Shown piece by piece: positions 32,762-44,300 of a stretch of 64,000 bases of DNA. Each line of letters opens with the position of its first letter. Positions within the stretch are counted from its first letter, which is position 1. This DNA comes from Micromussa lordhowensis (Eukaryota > Cnidaria > Anthozoa > Scleractinia > Lobophylliidae), in assembly GCA_964020085.1 (NCBI GenBank), contig OZ026606.1, forward strand, positions 13,878,297 to 13,942,296. Direction: 5' to 3'. Below the pieces are notes generated by a model. It did no database searches. It was given only the letters and a program-made list of their open reading frames with translations, and had not been told where the DNA came from. A program made the position numbers and the translations under genes.

Positions 32762-34016
32762 TCACTCAGCACTTGACCCTTGAAGCTGCACCGTGAGAAT
32801 GATGTCGGGATCAGCCGAAATCACCAATGACGCCTCAAAAGACTTTCCTGCCTCAGTAGGTGAGAAACTCACTGGCAATCGAACAAACCTATTAGGCCTG
32901 AAAGGAGGAGAGGAGTAAATTACTAATCCTAGCTCCACTTGTGCATAGCATACAATCAGGTTACTTGAACTTAATAACATTATTATAACATAATTATAAC
33001 ATAGATAGGACCCTGCGTGCACTCTGATTGGTCAATTGGTCAGTTGGTCGAAAACATAGAAAACGCGTGTTTTCTTGTTTTACGCGTGTAAAATCTATAT
33101 CATAAAGCAAATGAAGAAGCCTAATCTGTGTATTACACTGTGATAAAACACTCCGGACATTTGAGAACACTCGGGAAATGTAGAAAACACTCGCCTCCGG
33201 CTCGTGTTTTCTACATTTTTTCATACATTTATACAATATTTGTCACGTGTAAGTGTTGGAATTTCACAGGCCAAGTATACTAACAAATTACCAGACAGGG
33301 ATGGTGGACGTAAAAACTTGCCTGGCCTTTCTGACATAGGTAGGAAGTAGTGATCTGGCAAATGTGACACCATCAGTTCTCTGGGTTGTCACAGGCTTAT
33401 GGATAGGAACATCTAGAGATATATTTAGAGATTTCTATTGAAGTTTTGAAAACATTTAGAGGGGTTTAAAATTTTAACTCAAGTACTTATCAGATTCCAA
33501 ATAAGCCATCCCTTGACCTATGAGTTAATTTATGAAAAAACACACTGAAGTACAGACTTATTCCGGAGTGACTGGAAGTTAAATGAAAAAGCATTGTTAA
33601 TTACAATTGACAATATGAACATATGTTGTACCTGACAGAAAACTTTGTATTCTGGACAGAGAAGGGCTTGATGGGTGGTGAAATCCGCACCTGTATTGTT
33701 GACAGATAATTGATCAATACAAAGATTAGCTAGGTGAACCTAAATTAAAATCTTGTTCCACAGGCCAGCCGGTGGCTTGTTACCTCTTCCCTCACAGACT
33801 TAATTGGATGTGTTTGGCTTAATTGTTCAATGTAATAGTTAATAATAATTATTAACTATTACAACCTGACTGTCAACCTTCCACCAATAGTGACACACTT
33901 TTCAAGACGACGACAAAGGGCTAACGCTCGAAACGTCAGCTTCCGAATCTCTTTACGGTGGCCAATTCACTTTATCAACCCAGTTGATAAAACCAAATTT
34001 TCGTGTAATACATGTA

Positions 34017-34053
<37 letters not shown>

Positions 34054-35377
34054 TGCCCCCTTTATTCAAAAAGAGTGTACATTTGGACACATATTTTATG
34101 GGTACAACAGTGCTTGTCAGATCTCCAACAAGGAGGATGGCTCCTTAAAGGTAAGTCTATAAATTTCATATCATAAGTGCAGAAGTATTTTGATTCTTAA
34201 TAGATGGATGCTAGTCGATTAATGGTTACTGCCAGCATCAGCTGTTAGCACTCTAAGTACATTGCTCAGACGAGAAGCTTTGTCAAGACCTGTACACCAT
34301 TAAGAGGTAAAAAGGAAGAACCCCTAGGTGGAGAAACACAGTGTGAGTATTGTATTTTGCATATAAAAAAGCATAAAGATCCCAGAGGTGAGACTTGCAA
34401 CCTGGACCTTGCAATCCAGAGCCTGGCACACTCACTCAGTAACTGACTTTGCCTCCTCCAAACAGAGAGTCTAAGAGTTTCTTAGTTGGAGATCCATCTG
34501 TATTTGGCCGTAACAGATGCAGCAAGAACCCAGCAAGAACCCTGTACACTAGTAGCTGGTAATTAGCAAAGGATTGACCTACTTATAAAAAGCATGTGAA
34601 TGGACCAAAATACAAGAGATATAGAAGGTTTGTGTAGAAGATGATTGAAGGAAACAATGCAATATCTACTCACTGAATATGGGGTCTCTCCCACGCTATA
34701 ATTATTGATCTTTAATTTGACTTCACTAGTTGTCCCTGGTGCTGTAACGGGAAAGTGAAGAACATTCTCTGTAACATAGAGCCCTTTTTTCTGGCTCTTA
34801 GTTGATCTGAAACCAGAAGGAAAAAATAGTTGTAAAGTACATCAAACCAATGATCTGTTAGCAATGAAAGTAGTGTCAACTTGCTTATTTTTGTTGTCCA
34901 GTGGATTTGCAAAAAACATGCATTTCTTGTGCTCTCTTAATTTCCAATGGTCTTAAGTTAAACAACAAAGTTAAGGAAACAAAATTTAGCTTCTTTATCA
35001 CGGAGAAAATAATATTAAGGCTCCTGTTCAGCAAAATAAACTGAAACCAATGCTTAACAAACAGTGTGACTCCATTCATGCAAAGCTATTTGTTTAATAG
35101 ACAATTATACATGTTACTTAGATAACACGCTTTAAGGTTTTTACATTCCCATTTATTTTTTGAAATGACCGAGGTCGAAACATTGTTCGTTTTTATCAGT
35201 AATTTTTTATTATCAAATTTTTATCAAAGAAACCTCTAAATTGATAACAAATTAATACAATTTAATATCTTTTAACCTCTCACCTCAATGGCTCTTTGAT
35301 GGTAACTTTTTTTGGTTTTGATGGTGGGAATGAGTTGGCATCTTCAACTCTTTGTTCAAACTCACCAATTCTATCTA
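32762..35377 (-). CDS. CEP192: CEP192 visible exons 26-30 and stop
   Basis: Exons: 35377-35284, 34806-34674, 33690-33632, 33354-33292, 32897-32762. The first has tandem acceptors ('gcaggcag'). Use of the outer one gives an immediate TAG, so the inner one, four bases on, is the coding choice. The chain encodes a charged linker (FPPSKPKKVTIKEPL), then the last ASH-type domain (GLYVTENVLHFPVTAPGTTS, VRISPPIKPFSVQ, RFVRLPVSFSPTEAGKSFEA) and ends QLQGSSAE. The last domain has the same strand order as the C-terminus of the vertebrate protein. A 7.6 kb intron with an LTR retrotransposon separates this block from the previous one. Confidence 0.9.
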
Positions 35378-38300
35378 CTGCCTGCAAAATAATAGCACAT
35401 GAAATTAAATCATAGCACTTAATTTTGCAAACCCCAATTGCACACTTGTTAATTTATGCATTCAATGAGCAAACAACTAACACAATGCTATTATTTTTCA
35501 AAGCTTGCTTCCAAAATTTTTGAGGCAGTACTTCTTTTCTTCTTTGTATTAATTAAATAACACCTTTTTGCAATTTGTGACCAGGTTAGGTTCGGTGTTG
35601 TTATGTAAACAACAGACAAAATGCAAATCAATTCACAAACGAATTTATTACAAACCAAAAAGGGTGAAAGCAACAATGAGTGAAGGTCAACTAAGACTTG
35701 ACTTGAGAAGGCTTGCTTCAGAGCAACTGCTAGTGCAAAGGCTTGTGTGCAACTGACTAAAACTAGCTTGCTACTGTTAATTTCTAGATGCTCTAAGCTA
35801 TGTCACATCCTGTGACTCAAGGCATAAACATGTGCTGGGCTTAACCACAATTTTCATGCCAAGATTCCTACATGCTTACAAGCTAAAGAAGTTCTTTATT
35901 TATTGAAGGATGCTTGTTTACCTCAGAGGAAATGACTAAACACAATTTAACTGATATGCCTTGAAACAGGCCATTTAGAACGATAAGATAATATAACTTG
36001 TGGTTTGTGTGACAGAAATTTGGCAACTGAATACTGCATTCCTGTGCACACTAAAGTTGGCACATGTACTAAAATAGTGACTAAAAATATTCCACATTCC
36101 TAAAAGAAAAATTAAGAACTTGTGAACTTGGTCACACACTCCCCTGCTTGGGGTTGTCGTCCTCGACAAGTCTTTGACTATAGAAGTCAACTTACATTAA
36201 CTTAGTACTTAGAGAGAATCTTTCACTGACTTTGGAGTTTGGTTTGCCAAGTTAAAACTATGCAAAATAAAACTAACTAAGCGTAAGGCTGCTATAATGT
36301 TCATATTAATTGCTGAACGTGGCTCCTTGTTTGGGTTTCCATGTTTGCCTGCTGTAGATCTTGTGGATCTGCGTAGCAGGGGCTCTGGCTGTTTGTCTGC
36401 ATCCTCTGCATCTTCGTCAGGAGTGTCCTCAGGAATATCTGGAACATCAGCTATAGGAATCTCAGCAACATCAACTCCAGGGTTGTCGGGAACAACTTCC
36501 GCATTGTGCTCAGGTTGGCTCTGAGTGATTGGAAAAGCTATCTCCTCAGTCTCTGAGTCTGTGTCGTCCATCTCCCTGCTGTGTTGCTGGGGTGTTCTGA
36601 CGGGTCTGGTTGGCTGGTAGAACTCTGGTTCACTGGGGCAGATCTGCATGGCCGTACGATGGATTCGTCTCATGTCACCACTGCCATCTGCTCGCTCTAC
36701 TGTATATACTACTCCATCTTTCTCTGGTAACTCGGTGACTCGGTAGGGGGTGCTGGACCAAGCATCCTGGATTTTATTCCGTCCTCGTACTCTGTTTCTA
36801 AGGAATACAAGTTGGCCAAACTTGATTGGTACGTCACTCAATCTCTGGTCATGACGGGCTTTCCTGGTCTGTGCTGCATGCTGGAGACGCTCCCCTGCTT
36901 TTTGGTAGGCGTCTCTCAGGCGAGACTGGTGGGTGGTCAACCAATCACGAACATCTCCTGGTGGGACTTCTGCATGCTGGTCTTGTCCTCCCATTAGTAT
37001 GTCAACTGGCAAACGGGGTTCTCGGCCGAATAGGAGATAGAAAGGTGTGTATCCCGTTGATGCGTGGGGAGTTGCATTATATGCATACAGGAGCTCAGGA
37101 AGGTCTTCAGGCCACTTCTTCTTCTTCTCTTTAGGTAGCGTCCTCAAAAGGTCATGCATCGAGCGGTTAAACCGTTCACACTGAGCATTTCCCTCCGGGT
37201 GATATGGTGTAGTTTTTGACTTCTTGATCCCATAAACACGACACAGCTCATGGACGAGGTCACTCTCAAAGTTTCTTCCTTGGTCGGAGTGTATTCGCTT
37301 CGGTATGCCATATCTCAGGAACCATTCTCTGACTAGCACTTTTGCTGTCGTGGTTGCTTTCTGATCTTTGGTAGGAACTGCGTGAGTGAACTTTGTAAAT
37401 ACATCTGTCATAACGAGTACATTTTCGCGACCATCTGAAGCAGGTTCTAGAATGGTGAAGTCAACGGCAAGGACTTCCAGTGGTTGGGATGCTAGAAGAC
37501 TTCCCATGGGGGTCCGAATTCGTGGGTGTGGCATCTTGGCCAGTATGCAACGTTCACAATTTTTGATCCACTTTTCAACATCAGCGTGAACTTTTGGCCA
37601 ATAGAAGCGAGTCCTTATGAGTTGTCATGTTCTCTCGATTCCTTGGTGTCCTTGATCATTATGGAGGCTGTTGAGAACTTTCTCTTTCAGAATGTGCGGC
37701 AGAACAAACTGTTTCACATCACCCATGGAGTGATCATGGATTACTCGCCATAGTAAACCATCTTCTTTTTTGATGCGGTCCCACTGTTTTAGTAAGCTGT
37801 GAGTTTCTGTTGACATTTTACATCTCTCTCTTGTGTTAGGTTTTTTGTTTGCTGTCCAAAACTTCAGGAACTCTTTAATCGAGGGGCTTCAGTCTGCATT
37901 CTTGCTAACTCGTCCTTTGAGTACTGAGGAAATGACGGGGTTATTGAAACCTCTGGAGTACTTGAAGCCTGTTTTGGGGTCTGTTCTGGAAGCTTCTTTT
38001 CCATTTGTGGAAGATTGCTTCCGATATCATCCTCAGTTGTCACTGATGCTGCTAGTCGCTTGGCCTCGACCAAAGGTGTTCCTTCTTGGGCAGCTGCAAT
38101 AACTTCTGGAGGGATTTGTGTTGACATAGCCAAAGTTGCAAATGTAGTAGTTACACAACTTGTGCTAACGATGGTTGTCTTGGGCTTTTCTGTCACTGTT
38201 TCTGGCTTGAGGGGCATGCGTGATAAAGCATCAGCATTTTGGTTGTTCTTTCCAGGCTTGTAGGTGATCTTGAAACTGAACAGGGCAAGCTGGGATGCCC

Positions 38301-41300
38301 AATGCTGCTCTATTGCACCAAGTTTCGCAGTTTCCAAGTGGCTCAGAGGGTTGTTGTCGGTTAGAACTCTGCTCTGCTCCAAGTAGGTAACTGCGAAACT
38401 TCTCGGTTACAGCCCACTTCAATGCCAGAAATTCCAATTTCATGGAACTGTAATTTTCCATGTTACGTTCTGTTGGTCGCAGTCTCCGACTGGCATACGC
38501 AATTACTCTGTACTTCCCATCATGTTTCTGGGAGAGTACTGCTCCAAGGCCCTCTTGACTTGCGTCCGTCTCCAATCGGAAAGGCTTACTGAAGTCTGGG
38601 AATCCAAGTACTGGTGCCGTCGTCAGTTTATGTCGGAGTTCGTCAAATGCTCTCTGGCAGGGTGCGTCCCACCTGTTGGCAAATGGGATGGTGAGGTGCT
38701 TGTTTGTCTTAAGTTCATGGAGACAAGAATTCACTAGTTCGTGCAGTGGTCCTGCTATCTTAGCAAATCCTTGGACAAAACGTCTGTAGTAGCCTGCAAA
38801 TCCGAGGAACGACCTGAGTTCTTTCACGCTGGTTGGTACCTTCCACTCTTCTACCACAACTATCTTCTCGGGGTCGGGAGACACACCACTGGCTGAAAGC
38901 TGGTGTCCAACATATGTAACCCTTTCTCTTAGGAAGCAACATTTTGAAGGCTTCGGCTTCAACCCATGCTCTTTGAGACGCGTCAGGACTCTGTCCAGTC
39001 TCTGAAGGTGTTCGTCAAAGGTCTCTGAGAAGACGATGATGTCATCTAGGTAGACCAACAATATCTGGAATATCATTTCGTTAAGGCAACGCTGCATCAA
39101 TCTGTTAAAGGTGGCAGGTGCATTGGTCAATCCGAATGGCATCCTGTTGTATTCATAGAGTCCAAATGGCGTTATGAAAGCTGTCTTGTGCCTATCTTCA
39201 TCATCCATGGTCACTTGAATAAATCTACTAGCAAGGTCAAGTGTGCTGAACCATTTGGCAGTCCCGACAGCATCAAGACTTTCCTTGATTCTGGGTAATG
39301 GGAAGGCATCCCTCACGGTCTTGGCGTTCAATTTACGATAGTCCACGCACAGCCTCATCGATCCATCTTTTTTCCTTACGATAACGATTGGTGATGCATA
39401 AGGGCTGTAACTCTCAACAATAATCTGGTCTTCAAGAAGCTTCTGAATGTGTTCTTTCACTTCTTGATATTGCGTTGTAGGAATTCTTCTGAATGGCTGC
39501 GTGACTGGAATATCATCAATGGTGGGGATCTTATGTCGGTAGGTCTCTGTATAGCCAAGATCGTCTCCATCCTGAATGAAGGCATCAGCATGTTTAAGGA
39601 GCAACTGCTGTAACCGCTCTTTCTCTTCAGGGGTACAGTTTAAGTCCTTTATGTCTGTGAGTTCCACAGGACATTTGCCTGGCTTTGGTAGTTCCTTCTT
39701 AGATGTACTCGTGCTCAGCGTAACTTCAGCTTTGTCCACAGAGATCCTAGAGACTTCTACTTTTCTTGTCGGGTTTTCGATGTGGTCAGCCACATGTAGT
39801 ACTCCAATTCGGGTTCTTGGTTGTAGCCAGACATCTTCTTCTTTGAAATTTAGGACTCTCACATACATCTGTCCAGCTATTGGTTTCATCACAGTATTGA
39901 CGATAATTAGCCCACCAGGTAACGGACCTTTAATAGGTTCCACCAGAGCTGTAGCCTGCTGGCCTCTCCACCCTGTCACAGGGACCATTGCAACAGACCT
40001 TGACGGTATTCTGACTGACTGCTTGCCAGCAACTTTAGCAATTCCATGCACTGTTTTGGTATGCTCCCGTGTGCTTAATTGCAGAATTTTTGCCCAGTCG
40101 GATGTTGTATCCTGAAGGGGCACTCTGTCTTTAGTTCCTTGTAGCTGTCGTCTTATTTCTCCAATGATGTTCATACCCAGTAATCCAGGAACTTCCTCCT
40201 TCCGCTGTCTTGAACCTGGATCTGCAGAGTCTCTGACCACCAGGATTCCCCTCTTTGGGACAGTGATTCCCAAAACTTCAACATCCAGCTCGAAATATCC
40301 AACATAAGGGATGTCTAATCCATTTGCTGCTGTAAGTGTTAGCCATCCGCTTGTAGAAAGGAGAGTCTTGCCTTTAGGGCGGTAGTTCTTGTTGAAACAG
40401 CTTTCAGTAATAGTGGATACTTCGGATCCGGAGTCTAGGAGACATGGTATAGAAACTCCACCTAGCGTCACTATGGTGGTGGGACACCTTCCCACGGCTC
40501 TCCGATAAACTTCGTCTCTGCTAGGTTCTTGTTCTCTGGGTGAGCCATTGTCTTCCCCTCCTGCCATTAGACTCATTGTGGCAGGAGGCGGTAGTTTGAC
40601 GATTGTGACTGCTGGGTTTTCCTATCCATCGTCTGGTCCTGCGCTGGAGGTCTTTGACCTACTGGCTTTGAGCGGCAGTACCGGGCAATGTGATTTGGTG
40701 TCCCACAGTTGTAACAATTTCCACGGGAACTACTTGCTTGGTTTCTTGGATGCTGGTTCTCCATTCGATTGTGCTCCACTGTCTTGAAGCTGTTCATGGC
40801 CTTCACGATGTCCTCGATGGACTTCTGTTGCTTTAGAAGCACATCTAGGACCTGTTGGAGAGGGTTTGAAGTTGCGGTGGAGGAGTTGCATTCAGTCTGT
40901 TCTTCGACTTCACAAGCCACTTCGCGGTTGGCAGACTCGTAAGTGGCTCTGCTGGGTTTCTCCTCTTCTTCTGACCAGCGCAGAGCCTCTTCTCTCACAT
41001 CCAGGAAGGAGATGGAGGGATGTTTCCGAACAAACTTCCGGAGCTCTCTTCGCAACATTCCATCCCGGACGCTGTTGGCGAACTGATCCCTTAGTGTATG
41101 GTCTGGGTCTACTACGGCCTTCTTGTCAACCTTAAGTGCATGATGTAGGAGCTCACGAAGGCTGTGGGAGAAGGCTCGGAGAGTCTCGCTGTCTCGCTGT
41201 TTTCGTTCGTAGAACAGCTTGAGTAGCTGGGGCAGAGATCTCCTTTCCCCAAAGGAATCCAATAGGATCTCCAGGAGGCGGTCTGGGTTCTCTCTGTCCT

Positions 41301-44300
41301 CCTTAGGAAACAGTCGGACTTCCTCTTTAGCAGGGCCCTCTAAATGAGACTTGATGAAGTCCAGTTTCTCCCCTTTTGCCATCTCTCTTGCTTGCATAGC
41401 TGCTCTTAGCTCTTCAACGAAGTCTTCCACTGTTTGTTGACCTTCGGTCTTCTGGCCTGAGAACTTCTTCAATCTTCGCTCACATGGGAGTACAACGATT
41501 TTTTGGGATTCTGTCTGTCCAGGGGCTGTCGACGACGATGGTGTTGGCTGTTCTTGCGTCTGCTTTTGCTGGAGCTCCATGAGAGCTTGACTTGTTTCAG
41601 CATATTTGTTTGTCAATTCTTCCAATTTCTTCGTTAAATCAGCCAATGGTACTTCGGACATCTTGATATACTATATAGGCTGCTCTCACCCTTTTTTGTC
41701 GAAATGGTCTTAATTTTTTCTTATCCTGCCGACTACGCCAAAATGTGACCAGGTTAGGTTCGGTGTTGTTATGTAAACAACAGACAAAATGCAAATCAAT
41801 TCACAAACGAATTTATTACAAACCAAAAAGGGTGAAAGCAACAATGAGTGAAGGTCAACTAAGACTTGACTTGAGAAGGCTTGCTTCAGAGCAACTGCTA
41901 GTGCAAAGGCTTGTGTGCAACTGACTAAAACTAGCTTGCTACTGTTAATTTCTAGATCCTCTAAGCTATGTCACATCCTGCGACTCAAGGCATAAACATG
42001 TGCTGGGCTTAACCACAATTTTCATGCCAAGATTCCTACATGCTTACAAGCTATATGAAACAGAAGTTCTTTATTTATTGAAGGATGCTTGTTTACCTCA
42101 GAGGAAATGACTAAACACAATTTAACTGATATGCCTTGAAACAGGCCATTTAGAACGATAAGATAATATAACTTGTGGTTTGTGTGACAGAAATTTTGGC
42201 AACTGAATACTGCATTCCTGTGCACACTAAAGTTGGCACATGTACTAAAATAGTGACTAAAAATATTCCACATTCCTAAAAGAAAAATTAAGAACTTGTG
42301 AACTTGGTCACAAATTGAAAATAGACACCCATTACTCTATGGAATACCAAACCACTGAAAAATGTACACTGTGAGAATAGAAATGCAGTAACACTGTTTT
42401 CCCCCTCCCTGCTTTATTTCCAGTCATTTGCTCTAAACTTCCAATAACTCCAACTCCCAATAACTCAAACCTTTTTTCAATTTCCCTTGAAGGTTCAAGT
42501 TATCAGGAGTTGACTGTAAATAAACTATCTGCACTTCATGCTCGTAAGCAAATTACTGCTACTGGTATTTTCTTCTACTAGGTGTGTTAATCTCTCTCTT
42601 TTCATGCTATGGTCACTAAGCCCTAGGTAAGTTCTTGATGGTACAGGTACAGGTACTGCACAGTAAGGTTAGAACAGGTTAGGGTGACAAAAGCGAGATT
42701 TATTATTCATGACCTCATTTTGAAAATGAGATGGAGAAACTACATGTAAACATACTTTAAATTCCCTGCTCCCCCTTTTTGGAGAAAGAGATTTATTAAG
42801 TTTCATTCTGATAGGCTGATTGTAGACTTTGGCCCCCAAGTCTTCCTTGATGTGGAATTAGAATAGCCAACAAGTGACAAGATGCACTCATCTGAAGAAC
42901 TGTGTGTTAAAGAATTTGAAACCCTGATCTTAACCCTAACAGCTTATTACAATCTTTTACACAATGCATACCTGGCCATGGAGGAAGATCTTCTGCTTGG
43001 ATTTATAATTATGTGTTTGACCTGCCATGAGGTCCCAAGATTGTTCATATTCACCAATATCACGAGGTTGAAACTTGACTACAATCTGAAATAAGGAAAC
43101 AAGCATTTACGACTTACCAGTGCAGTAGAGGGCATAATAATCATTATGCACAAAAATCAAACAAACTCTGCAGCATTTCCAACAAAAACAATAGTAATCT
43201 TACAATTGAAATTGACAATAATCTTATGAAGACACGATTGATCATCACAGTTTTTACACACAACTTAAGCAAGTGAGAAATTAAAGCCTGAAAAAAAAAA
43301 AATTCAGGCCTGAATGGGATTTGAATCCATGACCTCTGCAATACCGCTGCAGTGCTCTACCAACTGAGCTATCAAGCCATCTGCTGGGAGCTGGTCACAT
43401 TGTGAGTTCGTAATATACCCGTGAAGGTGAAGAATTAGAAGTACACATGTAACAATATCTGGAGAGCTGCCTTGTCCCCAGGCACCCCTTCTTGGTTGGA
43501 GCACAGTGCCCATGGTGTTGTGGCCAATGCGCCTGTTGCAATGGAAAAATCGGTCATCAAGCAACGCACTCCTTGAAAGCTACTCTTTGCAGACAAAACA
43601 AAATGGTGCCTGGAGACAAGGCAGCCAGGATAGCTACCGGTAACTATACATGAGTGTCGAAAAGTGTAGTTTTTGAAATATTAGTTTTCCCCTTTTCCAA
43701 TATCCAGTAGTTTCATGTCAGCAGCCACTTGCCTTGTGGTGGCAAGGAGACTATCTGGAAAGGTTCTGCAATAACAATAGTTCTCTTCTACCTGCATTGT
43801 CCTTCCAGCTTCAATTGTCCCTTCACACTTTGCCACATTGAAAGCAAGGTAAGTTGTCCTGCAAATGTTTCCAGAATCATCTACCTGTAAGGGAGCATTT
43901 CAGTATAATATTATTAATTTAGATTTATTTATTTTAAAAGGAACACACTCTAAAAAGATTTTTATGAGCATGTAGTGGATAGAGTTTATCTACAGTATGG
44001 TGTTTACCACAGACATTTAAATAAAGGTACAGGAAAGAAGATTACAGTTTTTCAGTAATTGCCAATTGAAAGCATTATTCTTTTGAAGATACCATGAGAA
44101 AAATCAGTCTCTCTGTGCAGAGCTAAAAAAATTTGAATTCGAGCTTGCCCCTTGGAACAAGTAGCTCTTGAATTTTGCTTGGCAAGTCTTAGTTTGCTCT
44201 TTCAATTCTTAAGTTGGTAGATGACTTGCCTAATCCCTTGACCATCAGGCAAGTGAAAATGAAAAGTTACTTGCCCAGAAGGAAAACCTTCTCGTCATGG

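Larger units (their letters stand above)
35576..42312 (-). mobile_element. Full-length Ty3/gypsy-type LTR retrotransposon
   Basis: Two near-identical LTRs (561 and 569 bases) with TGTGACC...GGTCACA ends enclose gag and pol on the minus strand. Four-base 'aatt' flanks (35572-35575 and 42313-42316) look like the target duplication. The order protease, reverse transcriptase, RNase H, integrase is that of Ty3/gypsy elements. No envelope-type frame is seen. It sits in a 7.6 kb intron of CEP192 in the same orientation as the gene. The LTRs differ by about two substitutions, one 7-base and one 1-base indel, so the insertion is recent, yet pol is broken. Confidence 0.93.

Noticed and set aside
36297..40115. 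Plus-strand open frames across the LTR element (for example 39576-40115)
   Set aside because: They are antisense shadows of the gag and pol frames, which carry clear protease, RT and integrase motifs.
43307..43378. Functional tRNA gene on the minus strand
   Set aside because: The cloverleaf is good, but position 33 is not U, and the leader and tail match a repeat layout; a SINE head is the simpler reading.
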